Source: Balaenoptera acutorostrata (Eukaryota; Chordata; Mammalia; Artiodactyla; Balaenopteridae). Taken from it: a stretch of DNA of 64,000 bases. Within the stretch, counting starts at the first letter, position 1. Each line of letters opens with the position of its first letter. The position numbers and the translations under genes were made by a program. The notes beneath the pieces were generated by a model. That model was not told the origin of the DNA and made no database searches. It saw nothing but the letters and a program-made list of their open reading frames with translations. This document shows, piece after piece, positions 48,810-59,421 of the stretch. The DNA lies in the NCBI RefSeq assembly GCF_949987535.1, contig NC_080067.1:76471985-76535984 (forward strand), read 5' to 3'.

Positions 48810-51800
48810 ACATATATAGAGATATGCGCTCAACATTCCTAACAAATAATCACCGGGTCAGTCAAATCTCAGCTGTAAAACATTGAGGAAGGTGCTATTT
48901 AAATTTAAGAGGCCATTTCACCTCGACTTTACAGCCCCCTTTATCAATAATGCTCAGCATCGTAAAACAACAGGTGTGTGGGGGTACTCTATAAAAACAG
49001 GTGTTTTTGTGTGCTGTATTGACACTTTTTTAACCCAGTGTGTCTGGGCGTGATTCCTACATATTCTTGGTTACACGCAATCTTCCACGAGGGGCTGGCA
49101 TGCATAGGGAGAGTGAGGGCAGGAGAAGAGGTGAGCAGTGGTCCTTCCTGGGGACCAGGTGTAGGCTTCCGCACCTCCCAGTGACTGCCCACCAGACTCA
49201 CCTTTCCCAGGTATCCTCCTTGTTTTCTTTCCCAGTTTTCCAGCAGGACCAGTGATCTCTCCCGTAGCCTTTTTCCTTTCCATCTGCTGCCCAGTGGTGG
49301 AACCTGCCTGCTTACATCTTACTTATTAACTATACGTAGATATGGCAGACTGCGATTACAGTAGAATTGTTTGGGAGCTCAATATCTCGCTCCTTCCCAC
49401 GTACCTTACCCTGGGAATTGCTTTGTACTTTCGTATTGCCGTGTGCTGGTGTGTCTTTAATAACCATCAATAAAGATAGGCCTGGGAAAACACAGCCGTA
49501 GAGTCCTCTCAATTCTCCTGATTGCAACAGAGGAGAGCTGTGCGCAGGGATGTCCCTGCTGCCCAGAGGTGCTTACCTGGAGTCGTCAAAGTAAACCGAC
49601 TCCCTGGACTCAGCAACGAAGGAAAATTTAGAAAAGTACCCTGACCCTCTCAGGGGTCCATTGAATTGCCAGTAAAACATTTTTTTACGTCGAATTCCAC
49701 TCGTGCATTTATTGTCCAAATATTTGGGGGTGCCGACTCTGTGAAAGATATTATAACAGACACCGTAAAAAGTTTCTTTGCTTCTTTATCAGAGAAGCAA
49801 TAGAGATGAAGAATGTGGAGAGTAAAGGGGCGATTTTTATAATATAAACCTGGGATGTCGCCCCTCTGCACAGATGCATAGCATTTGAATAGCAGGAAAG
49901 GATGGAAGTAACCGTCAAAGTAGACATGTAGTTTTGCCCTCCACATAGTAGGTGCTCGCAAATAGTTATTGACCTGAATTAAGTTAAACAGGCAACTGGA
50001 GATTGGACGGCTTTCACCCCTGACAGGATTGTCTGGCTACCATCCACACAGGTTCGCTCAATACAAAGAAGACAAGCTGCGACTCCACCCTGTGTCCAGA
50101 TGACTTGGAGTTCTAGACACCGAGTCCAGGTCTGTCCCAGGGGCCGGGACTCTGAGGGTAAGTGAGGAGGGTGTAGAGGGTTGAATAGCCCCCCAGGCCA
50201 GGGAGCTCAAATACTTGAACGTGAGTACCAGGTCCCTCTGTGACTGTGGGAGCCTGGTGAGATAAAGGCCACAGCTGGATCCGTGGATGAGACCCGCACA
50301 GCTTGGCAACCTGCTCCAGGAGACAGCCAACGCTCAGGGACTTTATCAAGAGAGCTCCATCGGTCAGGCAGGAGGTGCCGCCACTCACAGCCTCCAGGTT
50401 CCTCTCCGATTTCAGTCAAGGGGCCTGTAGAAGCCCAACCCTGCAAAAGGAGCTTCCTCTCCCCTACTTTCCAGAGTAGAGGCAGAGTTGGGCTGAGGGG
50501 ACCCAGAATGCACTGCAATATGTGGGCAGTTGCCCACACGGTCAGGGAGCTGGAGATGAACCCTGGGTCCTCGGTCCTTCCCCTGGCACTAGAAGAATTT
50601 GATGTGCTTGCCTTCCCCTCTGCTGTGAGTCACCCTGCCGCCTCCTCTCCAGGAAGACCACCCTCAGACTGGATACAGAGCAGGATGCAGTCTCCATACT
50701 GCCCCCATTCCCTGCCATCACCCCAAACAATCCCACTGCTTTTTCTAGTCTGTGGGCTCTTGTGTTATGCCTATAGCAATACAACAGCATAGAACAAATA
50801 ACTAGTGAGGAAAAGTGATGTCGGTTCCAGAGTTCTACAGGCCCCTCAGTCACAGGCCCGGTCTCCCTTCCTGAGATTTTCCAGGAAGCCTCTCAGAAGG
50901 TACCAGATGCTGAACTAAGCAGCTCAACCTCAGCCCAGTGAAAACTATGGTCATCACTTTTCCACGTCCTTTCCGGAACCTGCTCAGTCATCTTCTTGCT
51001 AAGTGGGATTCCTTCCCCTCACCTTCTCCACCCTGGCTTCCTGCCACAAGAAAGTACCCTTCCTCCTTGCTCCCCACCCAAGATGCGTCCTCCGGATTAC
51101 TGATACTCTCTGACAAATTGACAGTCATCTCTCTTCTTCCCTCTGCTCCAGTTTCTTGACATCTTATTCTTGCCGGTGGCTGAAGGAAAGTCTGTTCTCT
51201 CCTGGCGTCTAAGCTCCCTGCCCTGTTTCTCTAGACGTACAACTTTCCAGGAAGCTTGTCTATCCTATATCCTGTGCCCTCAACAGCCCATGGTGTCCTG
51301 AATTAATCACTTGAATCCTCTCTCTCCCCCTCCCTGGGCCTTCCACCATGTCTTTCTAGGCTAGGTTATAAGGATATATATGAGGACAAAATGCTGTAAT
51401 GAACTATAAAGTGCCTTGTCCACTGTCAAATACTACAAGGCAAGAAGACAGGTACCCTCCGACTCTGTGGAAGAGACCAGAAGCTCCCGAAATGCTAGAA
51501 CCCACCAGAGTCTTAAGTGGCAGTTGTGGCAGCTGCCCGGACTGTCTTTTCTTGTTCCCTAAGTCTGATACCTAAAAGGAAAACGTATATCTCACATGCA
51601 AATACCATCTCTCTACCACTTGGAAAAATTCATTCTTTTTCTCACCTCTCCCTCTGCTATTCTATGTGGCCCCTGCGAGCGGCTTCCGGTCTCCTGGAAC
51701 TCAGAAATCAAGATCTCTTCTTTTCCAGAGGTCACAGGGTGGTGAGCAAATTCTAGAGGGAATCACGGTGCAGCAAGCCTGGCATTTAACCACGCTGTGT

Positions 51801-53080
51801 GCTGGGCATATTCTGTCACACCACCACACTCGCATACCAGCAGGTAGCTCCGGTTCTCAACCGGAAAATCCATCTTTGGTGGTAATGTTAGTCACTTGCT
51901 GTAGATGATATTTCAAAATGTTCTTCTCATACAGATACAGAGGGGCGGGTTTCTGGACTGGTGGGTAGGAAACTCGAGCCTAATTCTGGCCTTCTCTTCC
52001 CTCTCTGGAGAGGCTGTTACACCTTAGTCCAGTCACTTCTTCCTAGGCTCAATTTTCCTTTGCATTCAATGAACGGACCCATTAAGCCACCTGTTAGGTC
52101 TCTTACTTTGCCTCCCCTACCCCTTTCCTGTAAGCCGAGGAAAATAAGCAAGGGTAACAATGACAGTGACTTTGATTTAAAATATGCCTTATACATTCAT
52201 CCCATATCACTTTCTGGCCCTAAGTTTTATCCAAATGATTCTCTTGGTTAGTTGCATTGTTTTTGTTTTTGATTTTTTGAGAAATTTGATCTGATGTCAC
52301 AATTTGAGCAGCTATCAGCAAGCCCAGCAAACCCATGTCCTGGGTTTAAAGGGGCTAAGACTTCACCCCACCTTCCTGAGTCTTCCAGAGGCCCCTACAG
52401 GCACCAGCCCCCGTGCAGTTCTGAGCCTTTCACACACAAGGGTGCAAGTCAGCAAACGTGCAATCCCTCAGAAATGCCTGCCTTCATCCCTGGGCTTGCA
52501 GGCTTGCCTCACTGCAGCCCTGCTCAGAGAATAAAAGGTTAGCTGAGAGCACATTTAGAGCCTGCCCGCCATGGCTGCTGTGGCCAAATGTGGGAGTTAA
52601 GCTGTCCCCGGTGCCCTGCCCCCGCCCCATGGGAAAGGCTTTCCTGGCAACCATCCTCTTTTTGGGCCCATTAGAAAAGTGCACATTCCCTTGGTCCCAC
52701 TGGCTGTGGTCAAGTTTTCCAAAGGGCTGGGGGGAAGCAGAAAGCATTACAGTCTGCTATGAGCCAACACTTAAAACTTTGTTTTTCCACCTTCACCCGC
52801 GATTTGCAGTTCGAGGTCCCAGCTTGGCCAGAAACCAACTAGGCAGTTTTGTTTAGAAGTAGCAACTTATTTTTATCAAAGATGGAATGCAGAGCTGCGG
52901 TCGTTTCGAATGCCACTGCATGGCAACCAGGACTCTTGCTGCAAGCATTCCTGAATCCTCTTCTGTCGGTAGACACTTGGCTTTCTTGTCTATCCCTTTC
53001 TCCATCCAAATGCTGGGTGCAGAGCCGCTCAAGTGCCTCAAAGTTAAGAAAAAAAAAAGTTCTGGAAATTCAAAGTATCT
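48810..53080. other. Intergenic stretch, no gene supported
   Basis: Long, mostly single-copy stretch. The frames at 50283-50792 (169 codons) and 50207-50539 (minus) overlap and have no domain; 52458-52856 (132 codons) likewise. No RNA gene or young mobile element identified. Confidence 0.5.
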
Positions 53081-53098
53081 TTATTAAAGTGTCTATTT

Positions 53099-53102
53099 TA
53101 TT

Positions 53103-53148
<46 letters not shown>
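53099..53148. mobile_element. (TTTA)n tract flanked by a duplication; tail-only retroinsertion
   Basis: A 50-bp TTTA tract sits between perfect copies of aagtgtctattt at 53087-53098 and 53149-53160. CHR SINEs and L1s here have AAAT-rich tails, so this looks like a retroinsertion in minus orientation that kept only its tail, with or without later microsatellite expansion. Confidence 0.6.
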
Positions 53149-53150
<2 letters not shown>

Positions 53151-53164
53151 GTGTCTATTTCAAA

Positions 53165-54780
53165 TCCAAGTTCTGGCAGTGATCACAACTCTATAAACCC
53201 ATCCTCAGTTTCCCAAAGCCCACAGCACTGTGGCGTGATGGAAAGGGCTTCGAGCTGGCTTCTGGCCCCCACTCTGGCCCTATGTTGCTTGAACCAGTCC
53301 CTGGCCCTCTCTGGGCCTTAGAGTACCCACCCGTAATCAGAGATTGCCTGAAACAGCTTCCTCAACGTTTCTGGGTCAAAAAAGCTTTGAGATTCTGCTA
53401 AAAGCTGTGGACCTTCTCCTTGGGGGCGGCAGGGGAATGATGCATTTGTTCATTCATTCAAAAAGTATTTATTAAGCTCCTGCTAAATATGCATGGAGAG
53501 ACATAATTTTGAATTCCATTTCAGGGGGTTCCCTGGGGGTTCATCGTGAACCTTAAGGTCAGAAATCCCGGTCGTGAATTCTGCTGTGATGAGCATATAT
53601 GGACTCATCTAGAAGGACCACAATAATGATTTTCGTAAAGGATCACAAAACTACCAGTCAGGTAGATGCCAGAAGATGAAGGCAGCAAGGCAGTCATTAC
53701 ATCATGCAGGTGACGCCTGGCTTCCCTCGCCTTCTCGGTGCCCCCAGCCAGCACGCGCGAGGGCAAACACGCGTGCACACCGGGGCAGGAATGTGCTGTT
53801 TCTGGGCACTTGTACTGTGGGGAGCTGGCTGCAGCCCTACAGAGACAAACATCTCTTCTATCCTGGGCTTTATTTTTCTCACGGTCTCTGAAAGGGCTGC
53901 GATCAGGTGATAGGTGTGGGTACAGGTGCGGAGCAGGTATGGAGGGGAGGGGAAAATCCGCCCAGTGTGTACTTACTCAAAGCTCTTTCAATAGCCCTCC
54001 CAGGATAGCTCTTGGCAGGGCAGCTACCACGTCCCTGGCAGGCTGCAGGGAATCTGAGTGTGAGAAAGTCAGTCAAGCGGAGGAAAAGGGGAAAAAAAAA
54101 AAAAAAAGCTTCAAGTCCTCAGGCAAAATACCTTTTTTCTTCTTCTCTCACTCTTTCTCCTTTCTTTAGCTTTAAACCAAACCCACAAACCATTCCGATA
54201 CCCAGGGACAAAGGGGTGTCTCACTAGAGATGCGGTTATTTGTTTTATGGTTTAAAGCAAACAGGTGATGCAATAAGATGGAGAAAAATCACCCTTCATG
54301 GGGCAGAAAGGGGGAAGGAGACAAACACAGCAGCCCCTGATTGTATTTATTGGGCATGATACAGTGGGAAAGATTCCTGGTGTTTTGCTGGTCTCACATG
54401 GGGATCAAAGAAATGACCTCCGCTGATGAACAGGGTTCAGTTTTCTCTGTGCTTTGGGGGGAGGGGCGGAGGGGATGAGGAAGACGGAAAAATAAAGGCT
54501 GTTTCTCTCTAAGAAGAGCTTTCCAAATCCAAAAGGCTTTTCTTGAGTTTAGGAGCTTAGTTACCCATTTGAGAAGGTGCAGAGAGTGTCCCGTTGGTTG
54601 GTACTGTTTTCACTGCCCAGGATAAGGATGCTGAAAAATAGCCTCTGAGCACATTTGCAAAGAAAGTTTCTACTTGAATGGTTGGGATGGAGGGCTGACA
54701 ATTTCATGGCTTGGTTTTTTGTTTGTTTGTTTATTTGGTCCAGAAACAAATTCATGGCAAAATTTTGACCAGCTCTATCT
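53165..54780. other. Intergenic stretch, no gene supported
   Basis: Unique sequence with an A16-type run at about 54092-54107 and T-rich tracts. A 143-codon frame at 53738-54169 ends in lysine and phenylalanine runs from these tracts and is not called. Confidence 0.5.
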
Positions 54781-54786
54781 GAAAAT

Positions 54787-54815
54787 GTGTGTGTGTGTGA
54801 GTGTGTGTGTGTGTT
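54787..54815. repeat. (TG)n microsatellite
   Basis: TG repeat with one GA interruption. Confidence 0.9.
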
Positions 54816-54992
54816 TAAATTATTTGCTCATTCTACCAGTCTAAGCACTCCTAAAGTGGCAGTAAACGAGTTGTTGATTAACTATTTGGCCAATGAGGCT
54901 GTTTTAGGCACTGCAGTGAGACCATAACTTGACTATGTTCAACATTCTCCATGCACCTTCAGGGTGCCAAATCCTCAGGAGATGACAGAATC

Positions 54993-55009
54993 GGGGGGGG
55001 GGGGGGGGG
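54993..55009. repeat. G17 homopolymer
   Basis: An uninterrupted run of 17 G. Runs of this length are unstable and error-prone in assembly, so the exact count is uncertain. Confidence 0.95.
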
Positions 55010-55829
55010 AAAGGCTCTTAGGCTAGAAGGGACACGGGGTGGCATGCCCTGCTAGTTAATTAGGGCCCAAGAGAAGACAGCAGTCAATGTCATAGCAGAG
55101 TTTAATAGAGGAAGTCACTGGCTCTCATAGATTTGGGGGTAACCTGGAAAGGGTTAACAATCTTCCCTGGGAAGATTTTCATTCCTTGGAAGAATCTGGG
55201 TCAGAGTATTTATGCAGTTTTTAAAAAGTCAGATGCTGAGCAGAAGCATTTTAAGAAGCTTGCAAAGTCTGTACAGCAGAAAGCAGGGTAACTCATAGTC
55301 TCATCGCCTTTCACCAAGAGGATGTCAAACACACAGGGAAACTCCACTTTTTTCAAAAGCAACAGACAATTTTCTGTCATCACCACTTTTCCATCTGTTT
55401 AAAATAAGAAAAGTCCTTCCCCACTGGCCCAGGTTGCAGGTCAACAAAGGAGGCATTGTTCATCATTTCTTCAGAACATGATAGGGCACAGCCCACTCTG
55501 CAGTGTGTAAAGAAAACACAGAAAAATCCCAGAGAGTAGCCTGAGGGGCAAGAGTGAGTAAACTCAGCCTGCAATGAGGTACAGGTTTGGCTGCAGACTT
55601 GAGGGCTGTCCTGGAAGACGGAAATGAGGCTTGGAAGGTAAATTCGGTCCCAGTCACAAGGATTCCTTGGTTGGACTCCAGGTTGTGGGGGAACATTGCA
55701 GTAAAGGGTAGGCAGGTTTCTGCAGAACTTGGATCATTGGACAATGTGCAGTCAACGCCCAGGTGAGCTAGTTCTAGGCAGGTGCTTCCGGGTGAGTGTC
55801 AGTCTACACCTGTCACCTAGGAACCTCCT

Positions 55830-56290
55830 TTACTGCTTTGAACCTCCTAACTGGGCCCTCTGCCTCTGAACCTTGCAAACCACTCTCCACGTTTTCCCGG
55901 AGCCATCTTTCTAAAGGAGAACTTTGATGTCCCTTCTCTGCTCGAGAGCATTTCATAGCTCTCCACTGTCTGAAGATAAATCCAAAGTCATTTAGCAAGA
56001 TGTATAAGGGCCTTAAGTCTCCTCCTCCTCCAGTGCCTTCTTACACTCCTGGCTGTCACACACCCTAGGCTCCAGACCATGTTCCCTGAATAAAGACCTC
56101 AAGTTCCAAAGTCTAGGCTTTCAGTGCCATGGGTACTGCCATCCTCCCCAGCCCCATGACTCACTACATTTCCAATGCCCCAATCCTACCTATTTTTCAA
56201 GATACAAAGCACAGGACACCTCCTCCAGGAATTTTTCCAGGACACCCCAATTTATGAGTAATTCAATTATCCTAAAACTTCATAGCATTT
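55830..56290 (+). repeat. L2 LINE fragment
   Basis: 'cattctaaaggagaactttg'-like sequence at about 55908-55926, then 'cattacatagctctccactg'-like at about 55950-55968, 'gataaatccaaagtcattta' and 'agatacaaagcacaggacac', in the L2 3' order. Diverged. Confidence 0.55.
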
Positions 56291-56869
56291 TACTTCTGTC
56301 TAGACACATAACTGTCTCTCTTGAACCTAGGACCTACAAAAGGAATATACGTGGAAATAGGCAGGTATCAGCTGCACTTAAGAGTTCAGTGTCTCTCTGC
56401 CCGAGGCTCCCTGAGGGCAATAACTATTGTATTTATCCCTGTACCCCCCTTTATAGACCAGAAATAGTGTTGCCCATACAGGTGTGGTTCAGTGTTTCTT
56501 TTAGGTTCTCCTGATCTGATGGCTTGGGCCATCATCCAAGCCCTAAAAGAAAGGAATAATAGAGGAATGCTCGGTCATCAATCAGGAAATCAGTCTGTCT
56601 GCCTCCAGAGTTGCAACTCCTTACAGGCTGCCATTCTATCTCTCGTCGTGGTAATCCCAGGGTTTAACACAGTGTCCGGCACAGAGCATGCGTTCCGTAA
56701 TGAAAAGAAGAGAGGGGCTTGCCCAAGGTCACCCAGAGTCGGGAACCGCTGAATCTCATCCGGGACGAGATCTGGTGAAATCATTTACAGCATTATCTCA
56801 GTGGGGAGCTCAGAGGAAGGAAGGAATGAAGTGACTGAGAAATGTGTGCCAGGCCTCCGGCGGCCTCTA

Positions 56870-58260
56870 AGCCTAGGGAAAGGCTGGGAGGGCGGGGGGC
56901 GACATCAAACAAGACGCGCTCGGCTCCCGGGCTGCCCCGAGCCGCCCGAGCAGCGCCCCGAGCTCCCGGGCGGCGGGAAGGGCGGAAGGGGTGGGGGCGC
57001 GGGGCCCGGCGACCCGGGCAAGCGGGCGGGAGGGAGGGAGGCGGCGGTGGCGGCCGGCCGGCCGGCCGGGGCAGTGCGCGTCGCCCGCCCTGCGCGGCAA
57101 ATCCCTCAGGGAGGCCGCCGCCAGAGCCCTGGCGCTCCCGGCCCGGCGCCCGCCACGTGGCACCCGGCGGCGGCAGCGGCGGCTCCTCCCGGCGCGCGGC
57201 CCGGCCAACCGGCAGCACGCAGCCGCCCGCGCCGCCCGCCTCCTCCCGGCCGCCCGCCGGCGGCCTCCCGGGCGCAGCGAGGGGGAGCTGCCCGGCCGCC
57301 CTGGACCCGGGGAAAGGGCGGGCGGCGCGAAGCTGCTTTAACCGCAGCCGCCGAGCGGAGGCAGGAGGCTGACCCGGCCGCTTCCTAAGTGCGGTCAGGC
57401 ATCTCGTGACCGCGGCGGGCGCCGGAGGCCCCGCGGTGGGAGGGAGGGCCGGGGCTGGGAGCAAACAAGAAGGCCCCCACCCCTCCCCCGGGCTGTTGCT
57501 AGTGAGGCTTTCGGCAGAGTTAAAACCTCAAGCCCGAAATCAGGGGTGGAGTGGGGGGTTGGAATAATTCCCCACTCTCCACCCCAGGGCGTGCGCTCCC
57601 CGCCCGGAAGGGCTGACCTTGGCCCGGCGGAGTTGGTGGGGGTGGTGGGTGGGTGGTAAGCTCCGGGGCTCGGCTCCCGCCGCCCCCTCGGATTCCTGGC
57701 CCGGCGGGGACCAGAGGAGGGGGGCCCGGACACACTCACACACACACACACACACACACACCCCACACGCAGCGCGCGCCAATGAGCCCCGGCCAAGGCG
57801 CAGGGGGCGGGGTTTTCCCAGGCTCGAGCACAGCAGCTGCTATTTACCTTCTTGGCTTCTCCCGGGGACCAGGAACCAGCCCCCGCGCTCCGCCGCCCGC
57901 CGCCGCCCCCCGCCTCCCTGCCCCCGGGGCGCGCGCACACACACTCACACACGCACGCACACACACATCCTCCCGGCCCGGCCGCAGCCGCGGCGGCAAT
58001 AAAACATCCTGGCACGTGCTTCGGCTCCTGGCGCGCCCTCGCCGGCCGGCTGATGTCAAACTGCAGCTCGGCTGGTGTAGCTCTTAAAGGGCCCGCGCGC
58101 GCCGGGTGCCGAGGCTGCCCCGGCCGCCCGCGGGGCGAGAAGGAGGGAGAGGCTGCCGCTCGGCTCGCCACCTCAACATGCGGCAGAATCGAGAGCCGGC
58201 GGGTGGAAAGGGAAAGGGTGGCGAGGACGCGCGCGCGTCCCTGAGGCATTGCCATGAAAG
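56870..58260. promoter_or_regulatory. CpG island upstream of HES1
   Basis: About 1.4 kb of dense CpG sequence, including (GGCC)n at about 57051-57068, two CACGTG E-boxes (57154-57159, 58013-58018), and (CA)n runs at about 57736-57760 and 57935-57965. Dense CpG sequence of this size is normally unmethylated and has promoter activity. It ends about 0.8 kb before the HES1 start site. Long open frames on both strands (up to 286 codons, minus, 57395-58255) follow from the lack of AT-rich stop codons and have no domain. A minus-strand splice-donor-like AAG|GTAAAT lies at 57844-57851, which would fit a divergent noncoding transcript. Confidence 0.75.
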
Positions 58261-58264
58261 CCCC

Positions 58265-58860
58265 CCTTGTTCATCTTTCATTTGAAATTCCATTTCCTTT
58301 CTGCTCAGTTGGAAATTATTCTGATTGTTTCCTGGGGAAGCGCGGGGTCCAAGCCCCCAACTCCAGAAGAGAAATGAGGGCCGGGTCGGGTTGGGCGTGG
58401 GGGGGGGGGGGGAGGGCGGGGATCAAAAACCACCTTGCTCTAAAAAACCTGCAAATGTAAGATGGAGGCACTTTTTCTGCATGCAAAAAAGGAATTTTTT
58501 TGGTCCGTTTTCTGCATGGTCGACTTTCACCCCTCTCCTCCCCCGAATGTGCGGAGTCTGAGCGGGAAATCACTTGGATGTTTCCGTAACTCACACCCTT
58601 ACACAATTCCCCCCTTTTAACCACTGCAATTATAACCTTTTATCCTTGCCCTTCTAAACCTTTTTAAAAATATATTTCAAATGAACTTATTAGCGTCAAA
58701 GCAGCTCTATTACACATGAACGGAAATAAGGAGCAAAGACCCTAGCCCCAAAAGAAATTAACTAGACCAGAGCAAACCCAATGCGGAAAAATCCTCTGTA
58801 AAGCAAAGCCCAGCAGGGAGAGTAGCAAAGGGTTAAAATCCTTTTGATTGACGTTGTAGC
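58265..58860. other. HES1 distal upstream region
   Basis: Between the CpG island and the proximal promoter. G12-type homopolymer at about 58399-58411, then AT-richer sequence with 'ttttaaaaatatatttcaaat' split over 58661-58681. No gene. Confidence 0.6.
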
Positions 58861-58887
58861 CTCTGGTGCCCCGGGCTCAGGCGCGCG

Positions 58888-58924
58888 CCATTGGCCGCCA
58901 GGCCTTGTGCCTGGCGGCCAATGG
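58888..58924. promoter_or_regulatory. HES1: Perfect inverted repeat with paired CCAAT boxes and N-box loop
   Basis: The left arm ccattggccgccaggc (58888-58903) and the right arm gcctggcggccaatgg (58909-58924) are exact reverse complements, 16 bp each, around a 5-nt loop. Each arm carries a CCAAT box (ATTGG on the left, CCAAT on the right), which NF-Y binds. The loop edge reads CTTGTG (58904-58909), the N-box CACAAG on the other strand, a site class bound by HES repressors. A third CCAAT box (ATTGG) lies at 58967-58971. Confidence 0.85.
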
Positions 58925-58936
58925 GGGGGCGCGGTC

Positions 58937-58954
58937 CACGAGCGGTGCCGCGTG
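58937..58954. promoter_or_regulatory. HES1: N-box and class C site
   Basis: CACGAG (N-box, CACNAG) at 58937-58942 and CGCGTG (class C CACGCG on the minus strand) at 58949-58954. A further class C site lies at 59022-59027 and an N-box at 59011-59016. HES1 is known to repress its own promoter through N-boxes; occupancy here is inference. Confidence 0.65.
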
Positions 58955-58982
58955 TCTCCTCCTCCCATTGGCTGAAAGTTAC

Positions 58983-59014
58983 TGTGGGAAAGAAAGTTTG
59001 GGAAGTTTCACACG
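58983..59014. promoter_or_regulatory. HES1: RBPJ paired site (Notch response element)
   Basis: TGTGGGAA at 58983-58990 on the + strand and CGTGTGAA on the minus strand (59007-59014) face each other across 16 bp. This head-to-head arrangement is the sequence-paired site known from HES1 promoters, on which two Notch intracellular domain-RBPJ-Mastermind complexes dimerise. The second half-site is a weaker variant. It overlaps the N-box CACGAG at 59011-59016, so activator and repressor could compete there. Confidence 0.9.
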
Positions 59015-59037
59015 AGCCGTTCGCGTGCAGTCCCAGA

Positions 59038-59045
59038 TATATATA
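59038..59045 (+). promoter_or_regulatory. HES1: HES1 TATA box
   Basis: TATATATA, 20-27 bp upstream of the inferred start site at about 59065, where human HES1 transcripts begin with the same 'gatcacacaggat' (from memory). Confidence 0.88.
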
Positions 59046-59250
59046 GAGGCCGCCAGGGCCTGGGGATCACACAGGATCCGGAGCTGGTGCTGATAACAGC
59101 GGAATCCCCCGTCTACCTCTCTCCTTGGTCCTGGAATTGCGCTACCGATCACCAAGTAGCCATAAGATATTGTAATAAACCCTCAGCACTTGCTCAGTAG
59201 TTTTGCGAAAGTCTCAAGTAGAAGGGACATAAACAAAACAATTTTTTTGT

Positions 59251-59256
59251 ATGTGA
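59251..59256 (+). promoter_or_regulatory. HES1: Start-stop upstream ORF in HES1 leader
   Basis: The only ATG in the inferred 5' UTR is followed directly by TGA (ATGTGA), 63 nt before the HES1 start. Such minimal uORFs can stall initiating ribosomes. Its context is weak (T at -3). Confidence 0.6.
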
Positions 59257-59313
59257 AGAACTCCAAAAATAAAATTCTCTAGGGATTTAAAAAAAAAAAG
59301 AAAGGAAAAGAAA

Positions 59314-59421
59314 ATGCCAGCTGATATAATGGAGAAAAATTCCTCGTCCCCGGTGGCTGCTACCCCAGCCAGTGTCAACACGACACCGGATAAACCAAAG
59401 ACAGCATCTGAGCACAGAAAG
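59314..59421 (+). other. HES1: HES1 coding exon 1
   Basis: Codes residues 1-36, the serine/threonine/proline-rich N-terminus up to the edge of the basic region. Donor AAG|GTAAGG, phase 0. Confidence 0.97.

Noticed and set aside
50283..50792. 169-codon frame as a gene
   Set aside because: No domain, an overlapping minus-strand frame of similar length, and no exon-like flanks.
57395..58255. 286-codon minus-strand open frame upstream of HES1
   Set aside because: It lies in a CpG island where stop codons are rare, other frames are open too, and the translation is low-complexity Pro/Arg/Gly with a CA-repeat-derived run of Cys/Val.
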